Counted from the stretch's first letter, positions 24,756 to 32,483 are shown. The stretch: DNA of 35,517 bases from an uncultured Rubrobacteraceae bacterium (GCA_902806075.1 CADCVG010000051.1:1-35517); one strand, 5' to 3'. A program made the numbers and translations. The notes: a model not told the origin generated them from the sequence alone.

Positions 24756-25799
24756 CTAGTCCCTCATCCTTGCCGCCGCGACGGCGCCCCAGGCGGCGAC
24801 CTCCTCGCGGTCGTAGGAGACGGGGATACCGCGCAGGCGGCAGAGGTGGAGGACGGGGGCGAGGGCCTCCCCGGCAGTGGCCTCGGTCTCCCGGAGCAGG
24901 ACCTCGCGGGGGTTGCGGTTGATGAGGGCGCGCACCACCTCGTTGACGTGCAGGCGCCATCCAGGGGGCGGGGCGGAGGCCGGAGGGGTCTCGTCGTCGG
25001 TCGTGGCGGAGAACAATGCGGCCCCGTCCCCGGACACCCAGGTCTCTACGTAGCGCGGGAGGAGGAGGCGGTCCGGGAAACGGTAGACGCGAAACATGCC
25101 GGCATCTCCGGTCGAGAACCCGCGGGAGAAGCCTAGAGTCTCGGGGGCGGTGAAGAGGGAGGAGGGGACGAAGCGGTCCGCCCGCACGGCCGAGAAGTCG
25201 GCGAGGCCGCGCGGGTCGCAGAGGACGGCGAGGCGCGGGCCTCCGCCGCCGGTGAAGTCGGGGTTGCCGGAGGAGGTCCATCGCTCCCACGAGCGTCGCA
25301 GTTCCCGCGCGACACCCCCGCCGCTCGTCCAGCCGTCCACGAATACGACCGGCCGCCCGGGGTGGTCTTCGAGCGCGGCATCGAGCGCGGCGGCGTCCCA
25401 GCCGAGCCCGTCGAAGAGCGAGAGCGCCGCGAGCGGGACCGGACCGCCGAAGCGCCGCTCGAGTGCCCGTGCCAGGAGTGCCCCGACCGGGACGCCGGCC
25501 CGCAGGATGGCGACGAGGAGCGGGGGGGAGGAGACGGAGGCGGCGACCTTATCGGCCAGCGCCTCGACCATTCCAAAGACGGCGGCCTTCTCGCGGGCGA
25601 TGGAGGCGAGCAGCAACCGCTCGAAGGCGGAGTCCAGGCGTGGTTCGGGGGAGGGCTTCGACCAGCGCCGCCAGCCCGTTACGTCCGGCGTGAAGGCTTC
25701 TTCGCCCCTGAAGAGCGAGGCGTTGGCCGGGTCGTAGGGGTCCACCTCGCCCGCCGGTTTCGCGTAGAGGACGAGGCCCGGCCAGGGCGTCTGGATCAC
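24756..25799 (-). CDS. StiP-type phosphoribosyltransferase with PELOTA-like C-terminal domain
   Basis: A 347-residue protein. GTG 25799 overlaps the preceding TGA (GTGA), so the much longer upstream open frame is not used. The N-terminal two-thirds match the StiP/PRTase_1 family of Ter operons: WRRWSKPSPEPRLDS, VAILRAGVPVGALLAR and the PRPP loop VVFVDGWTSGGGV at 151-163. It is sometimes annotated as a cysteine protease; no catalytic triad is evident. The last 75 residues (VVRALINRNPREVLLRETEA, APVLHLCRLRGIPVSYD) resemble the L7Ae/PELOTA-type RNA-binding domain reported with these enzymes. Predicted to work with the adjoining PRTase and HAD on a nucleoside-like product. Confidence 0.85.
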   Translation of the reverse strand: MIQTPWPGLVLYAKPAGEVDPYDPANASLFRGEEAFTPDVTGWRRWSKPSPEPRLDSAFERLLLASIAREKAAVFGMVEALADKVAASVSSPPLLVAILRAGVPVGALLARALERRFGGPVPLAALSLFDGLGWDAAALDAALEDHPGRPVVFVDGWTSGGGVARELRRSWERWTSSGNPDFTGGGGPRLAVLCDPRGLADFSAVRADRFVPSSLFTAPETLGFSRGFSTGDAGMFRVYRFPDRLLLPRYVETWVSGDGAALFSATTDDETPPASAPPPGWRLHVNEVVRALINRNPREVLLRETEATAGEALAPVLHLCRLRGIPVSYDREEVAAWGAVAAARMRD

Positions 25800-26830
25800 G
25801 CCGGCGGGACCTCGACTGTTTCGGCCTCGATGCCCCTGGAGAGCAGGAACTCCCGTAGCTTCTCCGCGACCGGCGCCGTCGAACGCTCGCCGACGAGCAG
25901 GGAGCGTCGCGGGAGGCGCTCCTCGGAGTTGTACAGGAAGTGGTGCGGGACCGGCGGGGCCCAGAGATCGAGTCGGCTCTTTACCACCCTCCCATCCACA
26001 AGCCAGGGGCTCCGCGTGACGTGGCGGAAGACCGGCCTCTCCTCGGGGGGAAGCGCCTCCCAGGCCGCCATCGCCACGTCCACGCACTCCCCAATGGTGT
26101 ACAGCACTCCGGACCGCATGGAACGGCAGCGCCGCCGTAAGGCTTCAACGGTCCCCTCGAAGACCTCGCGAGGCCGGCCGAACGGGTTGCGGGACGGCGG
26201 CGTGCAGGTATTCCCGGGGTTTGAGTGGTCCGCGCTCTCCGAGAGGTCGAGGACCGAGAGCGCGACGCCGAGGCGGGCCATCTCTTCCTCCAGGCGCCGC
26301 CGTGTTCCCGGCGGGCGGAGGTCGGAGAGGGCGACGACGTGGTGGCGCGGGGCGGCGTCGCGGATGGCGAGCAGGAGGTTGCGGAGCGTGGACCCGCTTG
26401 TCAGCTCGTCCTCGACGATCACGACCCGCCCGTAGGAGCGGCCGGGCGGCAATGCGAGGGAGTGGACCGGCCCGTGCGAGTGAGGTTCGAGGAAGGTGCG
26501 ATACTCGCCGGCCCCCCGGCGTTCCCGGGTGGTGAAGCGAAGCTCCGCGTTTCCTCCGAGCCGGGACGCGAGGAACCACGAGAGCAGCAGCGCCGACTCG
26601 GCCATGCCGACCACGAGCGTCGGGCCGGGTGTGTCCTGGGGCAGGGAGGCGGCGGCGAGGCACGCTATCTCCTCCAGGGCGGCGGCGTTGAGGGGGCCGA
26701 TCTTGCCGATGTGCGGAGAGACGTAGCCGTGGCGGCGCAGCGGGTTGCCGTCGCGCTCGACGCTCAGGAGGCGTGTCACGGGTGGTCCGGCGACGCGCCT
26801 GCTTGCGCCGGGTTGCCGGAGCAGGTCCAT
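25796..26830 (-). CDS. Phosphoribosyltransferase with TRSP domain
   Basis: A 344-residue protein of the PRTase_2 family. GPTLVVGMAESALLLSWFLA and the PRPP loop VVIVEDELTSGST (136-148) make the type I phosphoribosyltransferase fold; the C-terminal part carries HVTRSPWLVDGR, the TRSP motif that names the domain fused to these enzymes. Pairs of PRTase_1 and PRTase_2 occur with TerD genes and are proposed to build a ribosylated small molecule. ATG 26830 follows GGAGAAC. It starts 14 bases after TerD and overlaps the next PRTase by 4 bases, a tight operon. Confidence 0.9.
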   Translation of the reverse strand: MDLLRQPGASRRVAGPPVTRLLSVERDGNPLRRHGYVSPHIGKIGPLNAAALEEIACLAAASLPQDTPGPTLVVGMAESALLLSWFLASRLGGNAELRFTTRERRGAGEYRTFLEPHSHGPVHSLALPPGRSYGRVVIVEDELTSGSTLRNLLLAIRDAAPRHHVVALSDLRPPGTRRRLEEEMARLGVALSVLDLSESADHSNPGNTCTPPSRNPFGRPREVFEGTVEALRRRCRSMRSGVLYTIGECVDVAMAAWEALPPEERPVFRHVTRSPWLVDGRVVKSRLDLWAPPVPHHFLYNSEERLPRRSLLVGERSTAPVAEKLREFLLSRGIEAETVEVPPA

Positions 26831-26844
26831 GCGTTCTCCGGTGG

Positions 26845-27429
26845 CTAGAGGTTAGCGGTCATCGCGGGCATCAGGTCGCGGAAGGTGCGGCCCGAGGCGT
26901 TCTCACCGATGGCGTGCATCTTCCACTCTCCGCCCTGCCGGTAGACCTTCGCCATCACCTGGGCCGTGTGGTTACCGCGCCCCGAGAGGTCGTAGCGGGC
27001 GATCTCTCGCCCCGTCCCCTCGTCTACGAGACGGCAGAAGGCATTCTCGACCTTCCCGAAGTCCTGGCCCGTGAACGAGTTGACCACGAATACCAGCGCC
27101 CTCACGTTCGGCGGCACGCGGTCGAGGTCGACGATTATCTGCTCATCGTCGCCCTCGCCCTCACCGGTGACGTTGTCCCCGGTGTGGGTTACGCTTCCGT
27201 CGTTGCTGCGGAGCTGGCTGTAGTAGACCGTGTCGACCGCCTGCCCGGCCTCGTCGAACATCACGCACGAGGCGTCGAGGTCTATCGAGCCGCCGCCACC
27301 GCCAAAGAGGCCCCGAAGACCCCCCGCCTTCGCCACGTCCCACCCGACGCCCATCACGACGCGCGAGAGCCTCCCGCCCGCCTCTTTCTCCAATGAGATC
27401 CTCTGCCCTTTTTGCAGGTTTATCGGCAT
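26845..27429 (-). CDS. terD: TerD-family protein (TerZ/TerD-like)
   Basis: A 194-residue TerD-domain protein: MPINLQKGQRISLEKE start, [81 protein letters not shown] and a final GGEWKMHAIGE. The acidic DLDAS and GEGEGDDE clusters are the Ca2+ sites of the family. A glycine-rich insert (GGLRGLFGGGGGS) follows the first strand. TerD proteins are cytoplasmic stress proteins tied to tellurite, phage and membrane stress. ATG 27429 has GGGGAG upstream. Middle gene of the PRTase operon. Confidence 0.94.
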   Translation of the reverse strand: MPINLQKGQRISLEKEAGGRLSRVVMGVGWDVAKAGGLRGLFGGGGGSIDLDASCVMFDEAGQAVDTVYYSQLRSNDGSVTHTGDNVTGEGEGDDEQIIVDLDRVPPNVRALVFVVNSFTGQDFGKVENAFCRLVDEGTGREIARYDLSGRGNHTAQVMAKVYRQGGEWKMHAIGENASGRTFRDLMPAMTANL

Positions 27430-27469
27430 CTTGTTCTCCCCGCTTTCCCGTTGTTCTCATGCTCCGCCA

Positions 27470-28648
27470 CTATTTAGAGCCTTTCGTCCAGCGGAAGCCA
27501 AAGCCGTAACGCTGGTCGGCGTCCCGGTGGCCGCTGAAGTACTGCTCCTCTTTGGTGATCTCCACCGATTTACCGGACCCGCGCACGGTACAGATCGCGC
27601 AGAACTTGAGGTTCCGGCCCGGGCTATCGAGCTTGATGGAGATCTGGTCTCCCGACCCGTCGGTGATCGTCATCCGCCCGCCCACGCTCGTGAAATCGCT
27701 CGCCCCCCCGTAGATGAACGCGAAGACCATCACGAGGTCTATCTGCCCCGGGCTGTACAGGTACAGGTTCTCCCCGTCCGTCGCCGCCCCGCTCCGGTCG
27801 TCCTTATCCAAAAAGATGTGCGGCGAGTAATTCTTGTTCCCGAAGTTGCCGCCCAGGGCCTGTATAACGCTAGCGTCTCCGTTCTTGAGCCGGTACATGC
27901 ACCCGAGGTCGAGGTCGGGTGCGGCGCCGCCGCGGCCAAAGAACCCACCGCCCCGCCCGCCCGCGGAGGCGTCCCAGTTCAGGTTTATGTGGATCGGCTT
28001 CTCTCCCCCAGCCTTGCTCAGGTCCACGACCTGCTTGTCGCCCTTTTTGTCCAGCGTGATCTTGCTGATGTTTACCTTCGGAGCAGGCGGGGGTGGAGGG
28101 GGAGCCGGGGTTGGGGCCGTGTTCTCGACCTCCTCGCCACCGAAGTGCTCGAGCAAGGCGCTCAAACCTCCGTTAAAGCCCTGCCCCACGGCGGCGAAGC
28201 GCCAGACATCCTTTAGATAAAGTTCTCCGATGATGATCGCCTTCTCCTGGGCGAAGTCGTCCCCCGAGAATGGAAACCGCAGCACCTCCGAGCCGTTCGA
28301 CATCAGCCTCAGGTGTCCGCGCGAGATTTGCGACATCGTCCCCGCACCGTCGAGCGTTATCGTAAAGACGAGCTTCTTTATCGTGGAGGGCAGGTGAGAG
28401 AGGCGCACCTGGAACACCTCCCGGTCGCCGTTCTGAGGGCCGAGCTGACGGATCCCACCCTCCGGAGACTCTCGCTGGTTGAAGAATACGAAGTAGCGGT
28501 CGTCTGAGAGCTTGTCGTTCTGATCTACGCCGAAACAACTGATGTCGAAGACTGGCGAGCCCGGCGCCTGTACGTCGAGACCCACCGTGAGGTCGGTCGC
28601 AGATGTGAGAGCCGAGAGCTTCGACTTTTGTCCACGAGTAAAGTTCAT
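27470..28648 (-). CDS. TerA-like protein with two TerD-type domains
   Basis: A 392-residue protein, about the length of TerA. Domain 1 (1-170) reads FTRGQKSKLSALTSATDLTV, FDISCFGVDQNDKLSDDRYF, GDREVFQVRLSHLPSTIKKL and IIIGELYLKDVWRFAAVGQG. A Pro-rich linker (PTPAPPPPPPAP) follows. Domain 2 (200-392) has DLDLGCMYRLKNGDA, IFLDKDDRSG and ends KFCAICTVRGSGKSVEITKE, then RYGFGFRWTKGSK, as in TerA. Both keep acidic Ca2+-type clusters, but domain 1 lacks the GEGEGDDE block of the two TerD proteins, so it may bind less metal. ATG 28648 is the first gene after the terminator at 28768-28811 and therefore needs its own promoter. Confidence 0.87.
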   Translation of the reverse strand: MNFTRGQKSKLSALTSATDLTVGLDVQAPGSPVFDISCFGVDQNDKLSDDRYFVFFNQRESPEGGIRQLGPQNGDREVFQVRLSHLPSTIKKLVFTITLDGAGTMSQISRGHLRLMSNGSEVLRFPFSGDDFAQEKAIIIGELYLKDVWRFAAVGQGFNGGLSALLEHFGGEEVENTAPTPAPPPPPPAPKVNISKITLDKKGDKQVVDLSKAGGEKPIHINLNWDASAGGRGGGFFGRGGAAPDLDLGCMYRLKNGDASVIQALGGNFGNKNYSPHIFLDKDDRSGAATDGENLYLYSPGQIDLVMVFAFIYGGASDFTSVGGRMTITDGSGDQISIKLDSPGRNLKFCAICTVRGSGKSVEITKEEQYFSGHRDADQRYGFGFRWTKGSK

Positions 28649-28767
28649 GCGTGGTGAGGCTTTCCACCCGGAGCCGGCTCTCTACCGGGTAGGTAGAAGT
28701 TTCCCCCCTTGTTTAGCGAGACCGTCACAGTCTACCTCCCATACTCGCCCTCACCCGGGGTGGGGGC

Positions 28768-28811
28768 GAAAAAGAGACCCGGTCGGCGCCTCGTGCAGCG
28801 CCGGCCGGGTC
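28768..28811 (-). terminator. Intrinsic terminator after the upstream TerD
   Basis: On the minus strand a 14-bp stem (one T-G pair) with an 8-base loop pairs 28776-28789 with 28798-28811, and is followed by TCTTTTTCG. It lies 24 bases after the stop of the TerD gene at 28835, so that gene is a separate transcript from the downstream operon. Confidence 0.82.
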
Positions 28812-28834
28812 GGGTACTAAGCTCTCTCTTGCCT

Positions 28835-29410
28835 CTAAACGTTCACGCCGTAGTTGCGGGCCATCGGCCCCAAACCTCCGGCGAAGCCCTGACCGACGGC
28901 CTTGAACTTCCACTCGCCGCCGCGGCGGTACACCTCGCCGAAGAGCATCGATGTCTCGGTCGAGGCATCCTCGGAGAGGTCGTAACGCGCGATCTCGGAG
29001 TTATCCGCGCCGTTTACGACCCGGATAAAGGCGTTGCTGACCATGCCGAAGTTCTGGTTGCGGGTGTCGGCCTCGTGAATCGTGACCCCCACCGAGAGTT
29101 TCGAGACGTCCTGCGGGACGCCGTCGAGGTTGACCTTCACCTGCTCGTCGTCGCCCTCGCCCTCGCCGGTGGTGTTGTCGCCCAGGTGCTCGACCGAGCC
29201 GTCGGCGCTCTTCTTGTTGTTGTAGAAGATGAAGTCCGAGTCGCTGCGTACCTTGTCGTCTTCCTTGAGCATGAACATGCTGGCGTCGAGGTCGAAGTCC
29301 TGCCCGTCGCTGGACCTCGTGTCCCAACCGAGCCCGATCACTATGTCCTTCAGCCCCGGAGCTTCCTTGCTTAACGAGACGTTGCCGCCCTTGGAGAGCG
29401 ATACTGGCAT
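28835..29410 (-). CDS. terD: TerD-family protein
   Basis: A 191-residue TerD protein. A longer frame exists upstream, but ATG 29410 gives the family start [16 protein letters not shown] with GAAGGGAG as ribosome site. Landmarks: [85 protein letters not shown] and [20 protein letters not shown]. All Ca2+-site acidic clusters are present. It has its own -10 box and its own terminator. Closest to canonical TerD/TerE of the three Ter proteins here. Confidence 0.95.
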   Translation of the reverse strand: MPVSLSKGGNVSLSKEAPGLKDIVIGLGWDTRSSDGQDFDLDASMFMLKEDDKVRSDSDFIFYNNKKSADGSVEHLGDNTTGEGEGDDEQVKVNLDGVPQDVSKLSVGVTIHEADTRNQNFGMVSNAFIRVVNGADNSEIARYDLSEDASTETSMLFGEVYRRGGEWKFKAVGQGFAGGLGPMARNYGVNV

Positions 29411-29446
29411 GTGGATCTCCCTTCCGATCTTTCCAGTGTGCCCCGA

Positions 29447-29452
29447 ATTATA
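29447..29452 (-). promoter_or_regulatory. -10 box of the terD transcript
   Basis: TATAAT on the minus strand, placing the transcription start near 29440 and leaving a leader of about 30 bases before ATG 29410 with the ribosome site inside. No good -35 sequence is visible, so an activator may be needed. Confidence 0.55.
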
Positions 29453-29524
29453 CAGCATCATATACCGCATCTATTAAACACGAATTGTAGTTTGCATTGA
29501 TCCTCCAGGGTGATCCTAAGCCTC

Positions 29525-30277
29525 CTACCGGAGCCGTCCGTAGTAAACGAGCGTGTCGTACTCTACGATGACTCTACCGTTCTCCTGATGGTCCCAGAAG
29601 ATGCCCTCCAACTCTTCCATCATGGCCTCGTGGCCTGGCTGCCCCTTGTCCGGCACGTAAGACGAGGAGAGGAGGCGGCCTTTCAGCCCGTCGAGGCCGA
29701 AGGTCTGGAGGTTCTCGAAGATCCGGTTCTCGAAGGGCTTGGGTGCGAAGAAGGAGCGGACCTCGCTTTGCATGTCGAAAGGCTTGTACCTTTCGGTCTT
29801 GTATCGCTGGATCAGGCTCTCGTAGGCGGCGAGGAAGGGCGTCGCGTCCGTTCGCTGCTCGTTCCACAATAGCGCGACCCATCCCCCTGGCCTCAGGATG
29901 CGCGTGAACTCGGCGCGCGTCGGGCCGGGGTCGAACCAGTGAAAGGCGTGGCCGACCACGACGAAGTCCACCGCGCCAGCGTCGAGTGTATTGGCCTCCG
30001 CCGTCCCGGCGACGCTCGTGAAGCCGGGGCAAGTCTCAAGGCTGCGCTCGCCGGCCAACCTCATCTCGTCATTCGGCTCGACCCCGAAGACCCGGTTGCC
30101 GTATCCGAGGAACAGCCCGGAGAGGAGGCCCGTGCCCGAGGCGATGTCGGCGACGACCGAGCTTTCGGTGAGGCCGCATTCGGTTTCGAGGAGGTCCAGT
30201 ACGGACCGCGGGTAGCCGGGCCGGTACTCCGCGTAGTTCCCGGCCCTGTTGGAGAAGCGCTGTCTCGGGTCCGTCAC
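29525..30277 (-). CDS. Class I SAM-dependent methyltransferase
   Basis: A 250-residue methyltransferase. DPRQRFSNRAGNYAEYRPGYP opens it; motif I VADIASGTGLLSGLFLG is at about residues 42-58, VFGVEPNDEM holds the ribose-binding acid, and HAFHWFDPGPTRAEFTRILRPGGWVALLWN covers motifs II-III. It fits the MTase_11 group with the AFHWFD motif seen in small-molecule methyltransferases. GTG 30277 starts it. It lies between TerC and TerD on the same strand; a role in the Ter system is possible but unsupported. Promoter unknown: a likely cyclase fragment and a hairpin lie upstream. Confidence 0.88.
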   Translation of the reverse strand: MTDPRQRFSNRAGNYAEYRPGYPRSVLDLLETECGLTESSVVADIASGTGLLSGLFLGYGNRVFGVEPNDEMRLAGERSLETCPGFTSVAGTAEANTLDAGAVDFVVVGHAFHWFDPGPTRAEFTRILRPGGWVALLWNEQRTDATPFLAAYESLIQRYKTERYKPFDMQSEVRSFFAPKPFENRIFENLQTFGLDGLKGRLLSSSYVPDKGQPGHEAMMEELEGIFWDHQENGRVIVEYDTLVYYGRLR

Positions 30278-30278
30278 A

Positions 30279-30419
30279 CTATCCCCACAGTCTAAGGTTC
30301 GAGGCGGGGGGGACGCTCGCGGCGTTTATGGTGTCGCCCATAACGGTGATGGTGCGCGCGACATCCGGGGAGCGGACCTCGATAGTACCGTGGATCGAGA
30401 TGATAAGCGTTATCTCGTT
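30279..30419 (-). pseudogene. Possible class III nucleotidyl cyclase fragment
   Basis: Forty-six codons on the minus strand read NEITLIISIHGTIEVRSPDV then ARTITVMGDTINAAS before a short unrelated tail and TAG. The pattern IHxG..V..GS..R..YTV.GDTVN.A.R is the core of class III adenylate/guanylate cyclases; here the second half matches well, and the first is blurred. No start codon or catalytic rest of the domain is present. It abuts the methyltransferase start. Read as a relic at best; the match is from memory. Confidence 0.35.
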
Positions 30420-30429
30420 GCTATCCCAC

Positions 30430-30468
30430 TCCGGGCAATGAGAGGTGTGTGCCCTCCCGTTGCCCGGA
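30430..30468. other. Two-tier inverted repeat downstream of terC
   Basis: TCCGGGCAA (30430-30438) pairs perfectly with TTGCCCGGA (30460-30468); inside it GAGG and CCTC form a second short stem. It lies 26 bases after the terC stop on the terC transcript. No T-run follows in either direction, so it may stabilise or process the 3' end rather than terminate by the usual mechanism. Confidence 0.5.
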
Positions 30469-30493
30469 GGCCTTCGCCCGGATGTTATGCCTC

Positions 30494-31180
30494 CTAGGCG
30501 ATCTTCGCTTCCCTGCGGCGTGCGACGAAGTAGGCGATGGCCGTAAAGATAGCGGCGGCAGCGAGGGCTATGATCCGGTGGTAACCCTCCGTCGCCTCCG
30601 CGACGGCCTCCGCCGCCCCCAGCCTGTCCTCGAACATCAACTCGACGGCGACGTAGACCAGGAGCGCCGCGCCGGCGTAGACGATAATGGGGAAGCGGTT
30701 CATGAGGTTGCTCAAGATGGTGGCGCCGAAGATGATTATGGGTATCGTCAGCGCGATACCAAAAGCCACCAGCCACACCCGGCCGCCTGAGACGGCGACC
30801 AGCGCGATCACGTTGTCGAGCGACATGACCACGTCGGCGATGGCGATGATCCGGACGGATTGCCACAGCCCCGACCCGGCCTTGACGTTCGCTTCCTCGT
30901 CTTCTTCCTGGACGAGTTGCCAGGCGATGTAGATGAGCAGCAGCCCGCCGACGACCTGGAGGAATGGTAGCTGCACGAGATAAGAGACGATAAAGACGAA
31001 GATGAGCCGCAGCCCAATAGCCGCCGCCACGCCCAACAGTATGGCCTTCCGGCGCACGCTGCCTTCCAAATTGCGTACCGCCAACGCGATTACGACCGCG
31101 TTGTCCCCGGAGAGAACGAGGTCTATAAGGAGGACCCCTATGAATGCGCCCAGCAATTCCAGGCTAAAGAACTCCGACAA
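30494..31180 (-). CDS. terC: TerC-family integral membrane protein
   Basis: A 228-residue protein with about seven membrane helices. Family metal-site motifs are LSGDNAVVIAL (24-34) and the later VMSLDNVIAL (118-127), both with Asp-Asn in the membrane. The TerC family exports Mn2+ or assists metal loading of exported proteins, and in Ter systems it is the membrane partner of TerD proteins. The cytoplasmic loop QEEDEEANVK is acidic. TTG 31180 is preceded by AGGAAAGG. The yybP-ykoY manganese riboswitch often found before such genes is not evident in the short leader. Confidence 0.93.
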   Translation of the reverse strand: MSEFFSLELLGAFIGVLLIDLVLSGDNAVVIALAVRNLEGSVRRKAILLGVAAAIGLRLIFVFIVSYLVQLPFLQVVGGLLLIYIAWQLVQEEDEEANVKAGSGLWQSVRIIAIADVVMSLDNVIALVAVSGGRVWLVAFGIALTIPIIIFGATILSNLMNRFPIIVYAGAALLVYVAVELMFEDRLGAAEAVAEATEGYHRIIALAAAAIFTAIAYFVARRREAKIA

Positions 31181-31246
31181 TACACTACCTTTCCTCAGGA
31201 GCTTCGCACATCATCGCGCTAGCCCAGCGGACGCAATAAGCTACTG

Positions 31247-31252
31247 ATTATA
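31247..31252 (-). promoter_or_regulatory. -10 box of terC
   Basis: A consensus TATAAT on the minus strand puts transcription start near 31240, 60 bases before the TTG start. As with the terD -10 box, no good -35 is visible. Confidence 0.5.
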
Positions 31253-31267
31253 CTCAAGAAGGGCCGC

Positions 31268-31384
31268 ATGGGACGTGATCCTCCTCGAAGGACCGCGTTG
31301 GCCTCGTTCGTACACCCGGATCTGGAGACCATAACGGGAGTCTTCGCCCGGTACGCGCGGGGTGAGGGAACGCAAGGCTCGTAG
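31268..31384 (+). CDS. Weak candidate 38-residue ORF
   Basis: ATG 31268 follows AGAAGGG by 4 bases and opens 38 codons (MGRDPPRRTALASFVHPDLE..., ending GEGTQGS) in the gap between terC and the LysR gene. It has no recognised family and is antisense to the likely terC promoter region. Kept only because of its ribosome site; chance is quite possible. Confidence 0.25.
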   Translation: MGRDPPRRTALASFVHPDLETITGVFARYARGEGTQGS

Positions 31385-31405
31385 AGAATCGCTCTTCGAG
31401 ATCTC

Positions 31406-32365
31406 CTACGTAAACAGGTCTATGAGCTGGAGGTTCTCGAACTCGGCGGCTAGAGTGGGAGAGAGTTGGGCGCGGTTGCGGGTCTCGCCCATGCTGCCGG
31501 CGACCTCCAGGAACGCCCGGACGGTACCGGTGAGGGGGATGTCATGGCGGCGGAGGGCTACTATCGGGCGCTGTATTTCGGGGCTGTCCTCGACCTCTAT
31601 AAGGGAGAGGTGGCCCGCCGCCACGCTCCTTACTACCGCCGTGCGGGGGAGGAAGGCTACCCCGAGGCGGTGCTCGACCATCCTCTTTGCGGCCTCTATG
31701 TTGTCCAGCTCTATGGCGCTGTACTCCCGGATGCCGGCACTCCGGAAGAGTGACTGGGTGAGCTCATAGTAACTGGAGGCGTGGTCGAAGAGGATCAGGT
31801 GCTCCCGGGCAACCTCGGCGATCTCCGCCGACCCCTTCTCCGTGAACCGGTGCTGAGGATCTACGACCAGCACGAGCTCGTCCTCATACAGCAGCAAGCT
31901 CTCAATCTCCGGATGGTCCATCGCCCGCGCGAGCCCGAGCTGCACGTCCTCCTTTAATACCATCTCCAGTATGTCCTCCGAGTGGCCGGTCCTGACCGAG
32001 ACCGAGACCCCCGGATGCGCCACCGTGAACCTCTCCAGGATAGCCGGCAGCGCATAGGTACTTACCCCCGGCGACGTCCCCAACGACAACCGCCCCCCGG
32101 AAGCCCCCCGAAGCTCCCTGAGACGCTGCTTCCCCTCCTCGGCGCTCCCCACGCACCGCTCCGCATAAGGCAAGAACTCTTTGCCCGCCTCCGCAAGACG
32201 CATCCCCCGGCTCGTCCGCACGAAGAGCTGGTCCCCAAGCTCCTCCTCCAGAGCCTTTATCCGGGCCGTCAACGTCGGCTGCGTCAGATACATCTCCTCC
32301 GCCGCCCGGCTTACGTTCCCCAACCGCGCCACCGCCAGGAAACACTCCATCTGCCGTAGAAGCAC
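31406..32365 (-). CDS. LysR-family transcriptional regulator
   Basis: A 319-residue LTTR. The start is GTG 32365: GGAGG lies 6 bases before it, whereas the nearby ATG 32371 touches the GGAGG directly. Residues 1-62 are the winged helix (MECFLAVARLGNVSRAAEEM, QPTLTARIKALEEELGDQLF), then a linker helix and the two-lobed effector domain (GRLSLGTSPGVSTYALPAIL; EDVQLGLARAMDHPEIES; LDNIEAAKRMVEHRLGVAFL). It is divergent from a small conserved gene and the aceB-aceA region, so it probably controls them in response to a carbon metabolite, although that is positional inference. Confidence 0.92.
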   Translation of the reverse strand: MLLRQMECFLAVARLGNVSRAAEEMYLTQPTLTARIKALEEELGDQLFVRTSRGMRLAEAGKEFLPYAERCVGSAEEGKQRLRELRGASGGRLSLGTSPGVSTYALPAILERFTVAHPGVSVSVRTGHSEDILEMVLKEDVQLGLARAMDHPEIESLLLYEDELVLVVDPQHRFTEKGSAEIAEVAREHLILFDHASSYYELTQSLFRSAGIREYSAIELDNIEAAKRMVEHRLGVAFLPRTAVVRSVAAGHLSLIEVEDSPEIQRPIVALRRHDIPLTGTVRAFLEVAGSMGETRNRAQLSPTLAAEFENLQLIDLFT

Positions 32366-32483
32366 TGCCATCCTCCGATATAAATTTCTTCTATGATACT
32401 GATTCAAGCAAACAATTGGACTAATATCAAGAGGGTTGTTAACCTTGGTGCAACGTTGGAGTCGATGAAGGAAGGAGGCACGG
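32366..32483. promoter_or_regulatory. AT-rich divergent control region of the LysR locus
   Basis: This 118-base region is strikingly AT-rich for the window. ATAAATTTCTTCTAT (32380-32394) is a partly symmetric site close to the regulator start; GGTTGTTAACC near 32434 and TTGGTGCAACG just after are LysR-type dyads. TAATAT (32422-32427) is a rightward -10 candidate. The AAGGAGG at 32472-32478 serves the gene at 32484. LysR binding here is expected, not shown. Confidence 0.5.

Noticed and set aside
23800-25290. A 496-codon open frame on the minus strand
   Set aside because: Arg/Pro-rich translation overlapping the HAD and StiP-type genes in another frame; only its last 20 codons coincide with the shifted start of the SDR gene.
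31181-31260. A yybP-ykoY manganese riboswitch before terC
   Set aside because: The leader is only about 60 bases from the -10 box and lacks the conserved internal loops of that riboswitch.
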